Shown here piece by piece: positions 15,918 through 24,737 of a DNA stretch of 61,145 nucleotides. Below the pieces are notes generated by a model, which was not told the DNA's origin, searched no databases, and was given only the letters and a program-made list of their open reading frames with translations. The stretch spans positions 1-61,145 of the forward strand of contig NZ_LXFV01000014.1 in NCBI RefSeq assembly GCF_002847345.1, read 5' to 3'. The DNA comes from Pectobacterium peruviense (GTDB lineage: Bacteria; Pseudomonadota; Gammaproteobacteria; Enterobacterales; Enterobacteriaceae). Position 1 is the first letter of the stretch, and every line of letters begins with the position of its first letter. Made by a program: the position numbers and the translations under genes.

Positions 15918-16537
15918 CGTAAAGCCTCCAGTTTCGCCAGCCGTTCGGACAACATATCGACGGATTTATCCAACGCAACAATTTCCTCATGGAACCAGGC
16001 GTTCTCCAGTTTTCCGGGTGCTAGTCGCCACTCTTCCGTTAACGTCTCGGAAAGGAAATTTTGCTGCTGATGGAGTGACCTTCTCAGGAAACTCAATGTC
16101 TTCTGTGCCGTCTGGCTAAGACCCTGAGCGACAATATCGCCCAGATAAGGGGATAACCATTCCGCCGGATCGAACTCCGCCAGATCGCACAGCACGATGA
16201 ACTGTTGAACGACTTGAATATCGCCTTCAATAACCAGTTCGCCGCTGCGCATCAGTGACGAAAGCTGTTGACGATCGCGTAATTTCATCAGAACCGGAAC
16301 GCGTGTTTTCAGGCGGCAATCAGCCAACTCGCCCCACTGACTGACAACGTCCAGTCGCTGTTCGTTAAACACCAGCACTAAGGGAACATCCAGTTCAGCC
16401 AGTTCGATCTGGAGTGTTTTTCCCTGTAAGCGCTGGCGGGCAGACTTCATGCTTCGATCACAAGAAACGGTATCGTGAAAAAGCAGCTGATTCAGCGCGG
16501 TTTCCAGCGTAGCTGTCAGAAAAGACGTTATCAGCAT
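15914..16537 (-). CDS. ubiJ: Ubiquinone biosynthesis accessory factor UbiJ
   Basis: A 207-residue protein of the UbiJ/YigP family, with an SCP2-like lipid-binding domain in the first 110 residues and a helical tail that pairs with UbiK. It supports the soluble Ubi complex in aerobic ubiquinone synthesis. Two starts are possible: an ATG at 16537 giving [20 protein letters not shown], preceded by GGAAACGCCA, or a TTG four codons upstream. The ATG looks better. It sits between ubiE and ubiB as in E. coli. Confidence 0.9.
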   Translation of the reverse strand: MLITSFLTATLETALNQLLFHDTVSCDRSMKSARQRLQGKTLQIELAELDVPLVLVFNEQRLDVVSQWGELADCRLKTRVPVLMKLRDRQQLSSLMRSGELVIEGDIQVVQQFIVLCDLAEFDPAEWLSPYLGDIVAQGLSQTAQKTLSFLRRSLHQQQNFLSETLTEEWRLAPGKLENAWFHEEIVALDKSVDMLSERLAKLEALR

Positions 16538-16549
16538 TGGCGTTTCCAA

Positions 16550-17305
16550 TCAGAATTTAAACCCACGATGCAGCGCAACAATTCCACCGGTGAGGTTGAA
16601 ATAGTTAACGCTGTCAAAACCGGCATCGCTCATCATCCCTTTCAGCGTTTCCTGATCGGGGTGCATACGGATGGATTCCGCCAGATAGCGGTAACTTCCG
16701 GCATCGCTTGCCACAGCTTCGCCAATCCTCGGCAGGATATGAAATGAATAGGCATCATAAATGGTGCTCAGTTGTTTAATCACCGGTTTGGAAAATTCCA
16801 ACACCAGCAACCGACCACCGGGCTTCAGAACGCGGTACATGGAGCGCAGCGCTTTGTTTTTGTCCGTCACGTTGCGCAGACCAAAGGAAATAGTAATGCA
16901 GTCGAAGAAGTCATCAGGGAACGGCAGCGCTTCTGCATTAGCCTGCACGTAGTTGATGTTGTCGATAATGCCTTTGTTGCGCAGTTTCTCGCGGCCTACC
17001 TTCAACATGGAGGCATTGATGTCCGCCAGAATGACTTCACCACCTTCACCGACCATACGGGAGAACTTGGCGGTTAGATCCCCTGTTCCTCCGGCAAGAT
17101 CCAGAACACGCTGGTTACGCCTTACACCACTGCATTCGATAGTGAAACGCTTCCAGACACGGTGGATACCAAAAGACATCAGGTCATTCATCAGGTCATA
17201 CTTTGCTGCTACAGAATGAAAAACCTCAGCCACCATGACTTCTTTTTCATCCTTGGCGACAGTCCGGAAACCAAAGTCGGCCGTATTCTCCTGCTCACTT
17301 GCCAT
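16550..17305 (-). CDS. ubiE: Ubiquinone/menaquinone C-methyltransferase UbiE
   Basis: A 251-residue SAM-dependent methyltransferase that adds the C-methyl group in both ubiquinone and menaquinone synthesis. It has [15 protein letters not shown] (SAM motif I), [32 protein letters not shown] and [13 protein letters not shown], and ends in the family's [14 protein letters not shown]. Length equals E. coli UbiE. It heads the ubiE-ubiJ-ubiB group. Confidence 0.98.
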   Translation of the reverse strand: MASEQENTADFGFRTVAKDEKEVMVAEVFHSVAAKYDLMNDLMSFGIHRVWKRFTIECSGVRRNQRVLDLAGGTGDLTAKFSRMVGEGGEVILADINASMLKVGREKLRNKGIIDNINYVQANAEALPFPDDFFDCITISFGLRNVTDKNKALRSMYRVLKPGGRLLVLEFSKPVIKQLSTIYDAYSFHILPRIGEAVASDAGSYRYLAESIRMHPDQETLKGMMSDAGFDSVNYFNLTGGIVALHRGFKF

Positions 17306-17445
17306 CTTATCCGCCTACTATTTCAGTCAAATTTCGGGTCTACCCATTAATGGTCAGAGTGTACCAGACCCGGATAAAAACCCCACTGCACTAATTTCGC
17401 ATAGCATGAGAGCCAACCCCGCGAAATTCATACCTATTTATGCTT

Positions 17446-17474
17446 TCATACTTCAAGCTGCCTGTGCGCTGACT
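17446..17474. repeat. Decayed ERIC-like end inside the 3' end of rmuC
   Basis: The + strand here (TCATACTTCAAGCTGCCTGT and the next bases) closely resembles the terminal part of the full ERIC-like element at 37621-37737 read on its opposite strand (TCATACTTCAAGTTGCATGT and on). The rmuC stop codon and its last residues, QLEV, are read from it. Confidence 0.5.
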
Positions 17475-19002
17475 GCCCTTCTTCACCTTCCGTTTTTACG
17501 GTCGGCGAGGCAGTATCGGGAGCGACAGAACCCGGTAATTCATCGCGTTCAGCGTGCTCATGGGCCGTTGCTTTTTCCGCCAATGACGGGCTGATCGTGC
17601 GTTTAATTTCTACACCCAGAACGCGGAATCCCTCAGCTTGGCCAATAAGGTTACCACGCCCAGACGAAAGTTTATTCATCGCCTGACGATAAGTGCCCTG
17701 CGCTTTATCCAGACTCTGACCCAGCGATTCCATATCATCCACAAACAACCGCAGCTTATCGTACAGCCGTGAGGCTTTTTCGGCGATCTGCTGTGCATTG
17801 CGGCTCTGTTGTTCATAACGCCATAAGTTGTTGATAGTACGCAATGCCACCAGCAACGTGGTCGGGCTGACCAGCATAATATTGTTCTTTAGCGCCTCGT
17901 TGATCAACTCGGGCTGGCGATCGATAGCGACCAGAAAAGCGGGTTCGACGGGAATAAACATCAGCACGTAGTCTAGCGAACGCAGTCCCGGAAGCTGCTG
18001 GTAATCTTTGCTGCTCAACTGCCGAATATGACTGCGAACCGAGAGTAAATGTTCGTTCAGCGCCGCACTACGTTCTACGTCATCGTCACTATTGAAGTAG
18101 CGCTCGTAAGCCACCAGCGACATCTTCGCATCGATCACGACATCTTTGCCCTGCGGTAAACGCACGATGACATCGGGTTGCAGGCGGCTATTTGTCCCCG
18201 TTTGCACGCTGACCTGTGTTTGATATTCATAGCCTTCACGCAGACCGGAGGCTTCCAGCACGCGGCTTAACACGACTTCGCCCCAGTTGCCCTGCGTTTT
18301 ATTGTCGCCTTTCAACGCTTTCGTCAGGTTGATGGCCTCGTGTGCCATCTGCGCGTTCAGCTGTTGTAGATTGCGGATCTCATGCGCCAACGTGTGACGC
18401 TCGCGCGCTTCCGCACCAAAGCTGTCCTGCACCTGACGGCGAAACCCATCAAGTTGCTCACGCAGCGGCGTCAACAGCGTATCCAGACTCTGCTTATTCT
18501 GCTCATCCACCTTGCGGCCACTGTGTTCAAAAATGCGGTTCGCTAGATTCTCAAACTGCGTCGTCAACCGCTGTTCGCTGCTTGCCAAAAGCCGTTGCTT
18601 CTCTTCCGCCGCCATCCGGGTTTCTTCCAGCCGAATGGTGACTTCACGCAGCTCGGCTTCCTGCGCGCTATTTATCTCACGCAACGCTCGCAGTTCCTGA
18701 TTTAACTGCACGCACTCAGTGCGGAGTTCACCAAGCTGTTGCAGCTTTTCATGGCTGGCGGAGAGTTGAGCGTGAACCGTGCGCAGTTCCAGCTCGTTTT
18801 GCCGCAGTCGTTGTTCGTCCTGCTGCTTTGCCTGCTGCTGTTCACTGAGTGACTGTTGAGTCTGCTGCAATGTCTGCGCCAGCAACCGCTGTTCGGTATC
18901 ATGCTGCGACAGCTTCTGCTGCTGAATCAGACTGGCAATTAACCACCCAATCAGCAAACCCACCGCACCACCGCCTAGACCATAAAATATGCTGATATCC
19001 AC
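17446..19002 (-). CDS. rmuC: DNA recombination protein RmuC
   Basis: A 518-residue RmuC-family protein, implicated in limiting inversions at short inverted repeats. An N-terminal membrane helix (GLGGGAVGLLIGWLIASLIQ) is followed by a long Gln/Glu/Leu-rich coiled coil (about residues 25-200). The nuclease-like C-terminal domain contains NWGEVVLSRVLEASGLREG, PDVIVRLPQGKDVVIDAKMS and LMFIPVEPAF. It is longer than E. coli RmuC (about 475 residues); the extra length is mostly the C-terminal tail, whose last codons come from an ERIC-like remnant. In E. coli udp precedes rmuC; here they are about 27 kb apart. Confidence 0.95.
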   Translation of the reverse strand: MDISIFYGLGGGAVGLLIGWLIASLIQQQKLSQHDTEQRLLAQTLQQTQQSLSEQQQAKQQDEQRLRQNELELRTVHAQLSASHEKLQQLGELRTECVQLNQELRALREINSAQEAELREVTIRLEETRMAAEEKQRLLASSEQRLTTQFENLANRIFEHSGRKVDEQNKQSLDTLLTPLREQLDGFRRQVQDSFGAEARERHTLAHEIRNLQQLNAQMAHEAINLTKALKGDNKTQGNWGEVVLSRVLEASGLREGYEYQTQVSVQTGTNSRLQPDVIVRLPQGKDVVIDAKMSLVAYERYFNSDDDVERSAALNEHLLSVRSHIRQLSSKDYQQLPGLRSLDYVLMFIPVEPAFLVAIDRQPELINEALKNNIMLVSPTTLLVALRTINNLWRYEQQSRNAQQIAEKASRLYDKLRLFVDDMESLGQSLDKAQGTYRQAMNKLSSGRGNLIGQAEGFRVLGVEIKRTISPSLAEKATAHEHAERDELPGSVAPDTASPTVKTEGEEGQSAHRQLEV

Positions 19003-19214
19003 TTTGCCTCCGCAGGCCTTTCACGCTGTCGGTCAAGGTAAAATGATACTGTATGGATGTCCAGAAACAATTCTGGTGGAGAATAGACTGAGTAGAAAAA
19101 TGCGAGCCGCATTCCATATGAATATGGACATACGATAATGTGTAGAAGAATCAGAGCGGTAACAAAGAAATCCCCCAACGCGAAGCACCAACGTTGAGGG
19201 AATTTAAGGTATAG

Positions 19215-19364
19215 CTTAGACCTATTCTAGTAGGCGTTATTGGTGCAGCCAGTTTGGACTCGGACAGCGCGGAGAAACCGGAGCGTACACGTAGTACGTG
19301 AGGATTTCGAGCACTGCCCAGGTTCAAAATGGCAAACAAAATAGCCTAATGGATAGGTTCTTAG
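19215..19364. repeat. 150-bp imperfect palindromic (MITE-like) element
   Basis: Both ends are imperfect inverted repeats: CTTAGACCTATTCTAGTAGG on the left against the complement of AGCCTAATGGATAGGTTCTTAG on the right. Inner segments also pair (AGTTTGGACTCGGACAGCGC with GCACTGCCCAGGTTCAAAAT), around a centre near GTACACGTAGTACG. RNA from it would fold into one long hairpin. No coding capacity is seen. The right end supplies the argH stop codon (TTA at 19361-19363). It fills most of the gap between rmuC and argH. Confidence 0.7.
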
Positions 19365-20734
19365 CCTAGACGCTGCTTCGCATCGCTAATGGCTTTGGCA
19401 ACCTGCTGTGGTGATACGCCACCTTGTGCCGCACGCTTATCCAGGCAGGATTGCAACGCCAGAATCGGGTACACGTCATCGCCAATCACGGCGCTGAATT
19501 TTTGCAGATCGGCCAGCGGCAGTGCTTCCAACGCTTTGCCCTGACGAATAGCTTCAACTACCGCTTCACCCACGATGTGGTGCGCTTCGCGGAACGGAAC
19601 GCCTTTCGCGACCAGATAGTCAGCCAGCTCTGTAGAGTTGGCGTAGCCTTGCTCAGCGGCTTCTTTGCAGCGCGGACGTTTAACCTGAATGCCTTCCAGC
19701 ACCAGACCTGCCATCATTAGGCAATCGTGCCAGGTATCCAGCGCGTCAAACAGCCCTTCCTTGTCTTCCTGCATGTCTTTGTTATACGCCAGCGGCAAGC
19801 CTTTGAGCGTCATCATCATGCCAGTCAATGCACCCTGTACGCGACCGCATTTACCACGAATCAGCTCCAGCGCATCTGGGTTCTTCTTCTGTGGCATCAG
19901 GGAGGAACCGGATGTCACACGGTCAGACAGCTCGACGAACGCCGCTTCACCGCTGTTGAAGAAGATCAGATCTTCGGCAAAACGCGACAGATGGATCATG
20001 CCGATCGACGCATCGGACAGCAGTTCCAGCACATGATCGCGATCGGAAACCGTGTCCAGACTGTTGCGCGTGGCGGAGGCAAAGCCCAGCCAGCCCGCCA
20101 ACTGCTCACGGTCAATCGGATAAGCCGTTCCGGCCAGCGCGCCACAGCCCAGCGGGCTGACATCCAGACGCTTCAGCGTATCTTCCAGACGGCTTTCATC
20201 ACGTACCAGCATTTCATGATAAGCCAGACACCAATGTGCAAACGTCACCGGCTGCGCACGCTGTAAGTGGGTGTAACCCGGCATCACCGCATCCTGATTC
20301 GCTTCCGCCGTCGTGACCAGCGCCTGACGCAGCTGGCGTACTGACAGCAGCAGCTCGGCAATCTGCGCCTTGCACCACAGTTTCAAATCGGTCGCGACCT
20401 GATCGTTACGGCTGCGACCGGTATGTAATTTCTTACCTAAATCACCGACTTTCTCAATCAGGCGCAGCTCAACCCAGCTGTGAATGTCTTCTGCATCGCT
20501 TTGCAGGATCATCTCAGGATCGGCTTGCACCTCAACCAGTAGCGCATTCAACGCCTGCTCCAGTTGTTGCTGTTCCTGCTCGCTGAGCACATTGACCGTC
20601 ACTAGCGCTTTCGACCAGCCAATCGAACCAACGATGTCCTGTTCCGCCAGACGGTAATCAAACCGCAGTGAGTCATTAAATTGTTTAAAACGCTGATCTG
20701 CTGCCTGACTAAACCGACCGCCCCACAAAGCCAT
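19361..20734 (-). CDS. argH: Argininosuccinate lyase
   Basis: A 457-residue enzyme that splits argininosuccinate into arginine and fumarate, the last step of arginine synthesis. The family signature [19 protein letters not shown] and [14 protein letters not shown] are present. The start at [16 protein letters not shown] gives the E. coli length, with AGGAGTAAGGGTT before it. It is the third gene of the leftward argC-argB-argH operon. The stop lies within the right end of a palindromic repeat. Confidence 0.98.
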   Translation of the reverse strand: MALWGGRFSQAADQRFKQFNDSLRFDYRLAEQDIVGSIGWSKALVTVNVLSEQEQQQLEQALNALLVEVQADPEMILQSDAEDIHSWVELRLIEKVGDLGKKLHTGRSRNDQVATDLKLWCKAQIAELLLSVRQLRQALVTTAEANQDAVMPGYTHLQRAQPVTFAHWCLAYHEMLVRDESRLEDTLKRLDVSPLGCGALAGTAYPIDREQLAGWLGFASATRNSLDTVSDRDHVLELLSDASIGMIHLSRFAEDLIFFNSGEAAFVELSDRVTSGSSLMPQKKNPDALELIRGKCGRVQGALTGMMMTLKGLPLAYNKDMQEDKEGLFDALDTWHDCLMMAGLVLEGIQVKRPRCKEAAEQGYANSTELADYLVAKGVPFREAHHIVGEAVVEAIRQGKALEALPLADLQKFSAVIGDDVYPILALQSCLDKRAAQGGVSPQQVAKAISDAKQRLG

Positions 20735-20796
20735 AACCCTTACTCCTAAAAATATCATTCATGTTGGTATCGCATCATGCCATACCCAGAAACGAC

Positions 20797-21570
20797 TTAC
20801 GCCAGAATACGCGTGCCAATCGCCACACCGTTAAACAGTGCAGGCAATTGCTCGGCATGACGCCAGCTGGCGATATCAACCGGACGCCCCAGCGCACGAG
20901 CGGCATCCAGCGCGGCATTGACCTTAACAATCATGCCGTCGGTGATAATGCCCTGAGCAATCAGTTGCTCGGCTTTCTCCGCCGTCATTTCGGCAATGCG
21001 CTGACCTTTACCGTCCAAAATGCCGCTCACATCAGACAGCAGAATTAAATCCGCGCCCAGCGTTTGCGCCAGCGCCGTCGCCGCCTGATCGGCGTTGACG
21101 TTCATCAGGTCGCCCTGCGCCGTAATACCGATGGAGCTGACGACAGGCAGATAGCCCGCAGACAACAGCGTGTTCAGCAAAGCAGGCGATCCGGCTTCCG
21201 CTTTACCCACAAAGCCCAGAGATTCATCTAACTGTGTTACCGTCGTACTGCCGCCGTCGCCCAGGCACAAGCCCACTGCGTTGATATCGTGCTTCTTCGC
21301 CCATGACAGCAGCGTCTTGTTGGCTGAACCCGCCAGCGCACCGGTAATGATGTCGATCTGATCGGCAGGCGTGACGCGCAGGCCGTTTTTCTTCACGACA
21401 GGCAGCGACAGTTTTTTCATCAGCTCATCCACCAGACAGCCACCGCCGTGCACAATCACCAGCGGACGCTGATGTTCCTGACGGTAAGCCACCAGCGCGG
21501 TGAACAGACGCTCCAGCGCTTCTTCACTATCCAGTAAAACGCCACCTAACTTGATAATTAACGGATTCAT
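20797..21570 (-). CDS. argB: Acetylglutamate kinase
   Basis: A 257-residue amino-acid kinase that phosphorylates N-acetylglutamate. It shows [10 protein letters not shown] (phosphate-binding Lys-Gly-Gly), [17 protein letters not shown], the substrate segment [20 protein letters not shown] and [13 protein letters not shown]. It resembles the hexamer-lacking, arginine-insensitive E. coli type in length. It is the second gene of argCBH, between argC and argH. Confidence 0.97.
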   Translation of the reverse strand: MNPLIIKLGGVLLDSEEALERLFTALVAYRQEHQRPLVIVHGGGCLVDELMKKLSLPVVKKNGLRVTPADQIDIITGALAGSANKTLLSWAKKHDINAVGLCLGDGGSTTVTQLDESLGFVGKAEAGSPALLNTLLSAGYLPVVSSIGITAQGDLMNVNADQAATALAQTLGADLILLSDVSGILDGKGQRIAEMTAEKAEQLIAQGIITDGMIVKVNAALDAARALGRPVDIASWRHAEQLPALFNGVAIGTRILA

Positions 21571-21607
21571 TATGCTTCGTGCCTCGAAATGTCGGGACCA
21601 GTAGTCA

Positions 21608-22612
21608 TTAAATTAACGATTGGGTTTCAGGGAAACCAAAACGAATGTTCATGCATTGCACAGCCTGCGCCGCCGCACCTTTCAGCAGGTTATCTTCGGT
21701 TGCCACCACGATGAGGTGCTCACCGTCAACGGCGAAACCGATATCACAGAACGGCAGGCCAACAACGGATTTCAGCGCCGGGACACCCTTATCATACAGG
21801 CGAACCAATGGCTTATCGTGATAAGCGTTGTGATAGGCTTCGGCAACATCCTGCTGGGTTACGCCGGGTTGTAGGCGGCAGGTGATGGTTTCCAGAATGC
21901 CACGGGCAAAGTTGCCCAAATGCGGCGTGAAAATCACTGGCGTACCAAGGTGTGTTGAAATTTCAGGCTCATGGCGGTGGTTGAAAATGCCGTACGGTTG
22001 CAAGCTGACTTCACAGAAGCTACTGGTCAGTGACGCTTTACGCCCCGCTCCGCTCACGCCGCTCACGGCATTAATCACTGGCCACTGGGCTGGGTTCAAC
22101 AGTTGCGCATCCAGCAGCGGTTTCAGCGCCAACTGTGCTGCCGTTGGATAACAACCTGGCACGGCAATCAACTGTGCCTGTTTTACGCTTTCAGCGCGCC
22201 ATTCGGCCAGCCCGTAAACCGCTTTTTCCAGCCAGTCAGTGTGCTGATGTTCGAAGCCATAATAGCGGCGATAAAATTCAGCATCCTGTACGCGGAACGC
22301 GCCGGACAAATCAAAAACAGTGCAGCCTGCCGCCAGAAAAATCGGGGCCAGATCGTGGCTGACTTTGTGGTCGGTCGCCAGAAAAACAACATCCACGCCT
22401 TTCGCCGCATCTTCAGCATCAGTCAGCGGTTTTACCGGTACATCGATGATGCCTTTGAGCTGCGGATGTAAATCAGAAATCAATTTTCCTGCATCGACAC
22501 TTTGCGCAGAAACCATCAAAGCGGTTATGTTCATCTGTGGGTGACGGTTCAGGTAGAGCGCAAGCTCAGCGCCGGTATAACCACTTGCACCAACAATCAG
22601 CGTATTCAGCAT
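21608..22612 (-). CDS. argC: N-acetyl-gamma-glutamyl-phosphate reductase
   Basis: A 334-residue NADP-dependent reductase, the third step of arginine synthesis. The Rossmann start ([19 protein letters not shown]), the active-site Cys in [25 protein letters not shown] and the catalytic-His region [12 protein letters not shown] are present. It is the first gene of the argCBH operon and divergent from argE; the shared intergenic region contains ARG boxes. Confidence 0.98.
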   Translation of the reverse strand: MLNTLIVGASGYTGAELALYLNRHPQMNITALMVSAQSVDAGKLISDLHPQLKGIIDVPVKPLTDAEDAAKGVDVVFLATDHKVSHDLAPIFLAAGCTVFDLSGAFRVQDAEFYRRYYGFEHQHTDWLEKAVYGLAEWRAESVKQAQLIAVPGCYPTAAQLALKPLLDAQLLNPAQWPVINAVSGVSGAGRKASLTSSFCEVSLQPYGIFNHRHEPEISTHLGTPVIFTPHLGNFARGILETITCRLQPGVTQQDVAEAYHNAYHDKPLVRLYDKGVPALKSVVGLPFCDIGFAVDGEHLIVVATEDNLLKGAAAQAVQCMNIRFGFPETQSLI

Positions 22613-22750
22613 GGGATCCGTATACCTTCTTATCTATCTATGGAACAGGTAACAGGGTTCACCAGCGTCGATACGCTGTTCACCCGCGAAACTCAGTGAA
22701 AGTGACGAATCGTCATCGCCGTACCTTTGGGTTTCCTTTCGCCGAGCAAT

Positions 22751-22789
22751 ATTGTATTTTTATTCAAAATAAATGCATGAATATTGATA
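22751..22789. promoter_or_regulatory. Tandem ARG boxes (ArgR operator) between argC and argE
   Basis: Two 18-bp sites 3 bp apart, ATTGTATTTTTATTCAAA and AATGCATGAATATTGATA, fit the ArgR consensus WNTGAATWWWWATTCANW, with one mismatch and two mismatches in the TGAAT/ATTCA half-sites. The spacing of 3 bp is that of known ArgR operators. They would repress argCBH and argE together when arginine is plentiful. Confidence 0.88.
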
Positions 22790-22814
22790 CTATCCTAACC
22801 AGAGGCTGTCAACA

Positions 22815-23966
22815 GTGAAGATGAATTTACCCCCTTTTATTGAGCTATATCGGGCATTGATCGCCACACCGTCCATCAGTGCTACCGACAGCGCGCTCGA
22901 TCAAAGTAATCATACCTTAATCAACCTGCTGGCAGGCTGGTTCGGTGATATCGGCTTCCATGTTGAAGTTCAACCGGTCCCCGGCACCCTTAATAAATTT
23001 AATATGCTGGCGCGGATTGGTGAAGGAAAAGGTGGCTTATTGTTGGCAGGGCACACCGATACCGTTCCGTTCGACGACGGTCGGTGGACGCGCGATCCCT
23101 TCACGCTGACGGAACACGACAACAAGCTGTACGGTTTGGGCACCGCAGATATGAAAGGGTTCTTTGCCTTTATTCTGGATGCCTTGCGCGATATCGATCC
23201 GACTAAACTCACGAAACCACTCTATGTGCTGGCGACGGCGGATGAAGAAACGACGATGGCTGGCGCCAAGTATTTCTCCGAATCCACGCAGATTCGCCCG
23301 GACTGCGCCATCATCGGCGAACCCACTTCGCTGCAACCGGTGCGCGCCCACAAAGGGCATATGTCCAATGCGATTCGTATTCAGGGGCAGTCCGGCCATT
23401 CCAGCGATCCTTCGCGCGGCGTGAACGCGATTGAACTGATGCACGAAGCGATTTCGCACCTGTTGGTGCTGCGCAATACCTTACAAGAACGCTATCACAA
23501 CCCGATTTTCCATATTCCCTACCCGACGATGAACCTCGGCCACATTCACGGCGGCGATGCAGCCAACCGTATCTGCGGCTGCTGTGAACTGCATATGGAT
23601 ATCCGTCCGCTGCCAGGCATTACGCTTAACGATCTCGACGGACTGCTGTCAGAAGCGCTTGAGCCCGTCAGCCAACGCTGGCCGGGTCGGTTGACCATCA
23701 GCGAACTGCATCCGCCGATTCCTGGCTATGAGTGTCCGCCCGATCACCGTCTGATATCAGTCGTGGAGAATCTGCTGGGGACGAAAACGGAAATTGTGAA
23801 CTACTGCACCGAAGCGCCGTTTATTCAGACGCTGTGCCCAACGCTAGTCTTGGGGCCAGGATCGATTGAACAGGCGCATCAGCCGGATGAATATATTGAT
23901 ACCGCGTTTATCAAACCGACGCGGGAACTAATTTCGCAGGTTATTCATCACTTCTGTCACCACTGA
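22815..23966 (+). CDS. argE: Acetylornithine deacetylase
   Basis: A 383-residue zinc metallopeptidase-family enzyme (M20) releasing ornithine from N-acetylornithine. The metal ligands are visible in [40 protein letters not shown] and [28 protein letters not shown] belongs to the dimerisation domain. Length equals E. coli ArgE. In E. coli ppc lies directly beyond argE; here 13.9 kb of accessory genes separate the two. Confidence 0.98.
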   Translation: MKMNLPPFIELYRALIATPSISATDSALDQSNHTLINLLAGWFGDIGFHVEVQPVPGTLNKFNMLARIGEGKGGLLLAGHTDTVPFDDGRWTRDPFTLTEHDNKLYGLGTADMKGFFAFILDALRDIDPTKLTKPLYVLATADEETTMAGAKYFSESTQIRPDCAIIGEPTSLQPVRAHKGHMSNAIRIQGQSGHSSDPSRGVNAIELMHEAISHLLVLRNTLQERYHNPIFHIPYPTMNLGHIHGGDAANRICGCCELHMDIRPLPGITLNDLDGLLSEALEPVSQRWPGRLTISELHPPIPGYECPPDHRLISVVENLLGTKTEIVNYCTEAPFIQTLCPTLVLGPGSIEQAHQPDEYIDTAFIKPTRELISQVIHHFCHH

Positions 23967-24020
23967 TCCGATGAAAGCGGCCTTGTCAGCGACGCTGGCA
24001 AGGCCATTTCGAGACAGCTC

Positions 24021-24734
24021 ATGAAAAAGAAAGATTTCATCGCGCAGGATTTACTGAGCAAAATCTATCAGCACACCGATCCGCTACCAGAAAAGCTTCC
24101 GCCGGAACGCCAGTTGGCGGAGGAATACGGCGTGTCGCGCTTCACTATTCGTCAGGCGCTGGAAAAGCTCGCCAGTATCGGTGCAATCCATATGGTGCAA
24201 GGATCGGGTAATTTCATTAATCAGGGCGTACGCAGTAACCCGCTGGTTTATAACTCGATTACCGAAAAGAAATTTACTCAGATTTCATCCCGCCTGCTTA
24301 GCCTACATAAACGCCTGCCGAACCGAGAGGAGCAGCAGGTATTTGCTATCAGCGACAATGCGTTCATCTGGGAATTCAGCCGCTTACGTTATGTCGATAA
24401 CCGCAAGGTGCAGATCGAAATATCGAAAATGCCTGCCGCAGATTTCCCGGATATGAGCCAGAAGATTATTGAAGGCTCGATTCAGCAGTATGTGCTCAGC
24501 AAGGGCTATGCGATTTCACACTACCTGACACATTATCAGGCAGTTAACGTCACTAAAGCACAGGCTGAGCTGTTGGGCTGCAAGAAAGGCACGGCGGCGA
24601 TGCATATTCTTAATCGCGGAATTTTACAGGGCGGGCGCGTGTACGAATCGAGCGATATCATCGATATAGACTACACCTGCACCTACGTCATCCCCTTAAA
24701 CCTCGATAACCTGGCCTTCCGCCAGTCGCCGTAA
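24021..24734 (+). CDS. GntR/HutC-family transcriptional regulator
   Basis: A 237-residue regulator with an N-terminal winged helix-turn-helix (PPERQLAEEYGVSRFTIRQA, residues about 28-47, then GAIHMVQGSGNFI) and a C-terminal UTRA ligand domain (about residues 90-230), the HutC branch of GntR. The effector is unknown. Its 3' end, encoding LNLDNLAFRQSP, is the site of a 35-bp direct repeat that recurs 9.9 kb away, just before the enolase-like gene. It therefore probably once abutted the enolase/PTS genes at 34.6-37.6 kb and may control them. Its stop is only 3 bases from the stop of the convergent UvrA-like gene. Confidence 0.92.
   Translation: MKKKDFIAQDLLSKIYQHTDPLPEKLPPERQLAEEYGVSRFTIRQALEKLASIGAIHMVQGSGNFINQGVRSNPLVYNSITEKKFTQISSRLLSLHKRLPNREEQQVFAISDNAFIWEFSRLRYVDNRKVQIEISKMPAADFPDMSQKIIEGSIQQYVLSKGYAISHYLTHYQAVNVTKAQAELLGCKKGTAAMHILNRGILQGGRVYESSDIIDIDYTCTYVIPLNLDNLAFRQSP
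24695..24729. repeat. Left 35-bp direct repeat (island boundary, within the GntR 3' end)
   Basis: Bases CTTAAACCTCGATAACCTGG and the following CCTTCCGCCAGTCGC recur exactly at 34628-34662, in the same orientation. This copy is in frame in the regulator gene and is followed by CG-TAA. The pair bounds the peptide and RADAR-like genes, and looks like an attachment or recombination site. Confidence 0.9.
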
Positions 24735-24737
24735 CGC

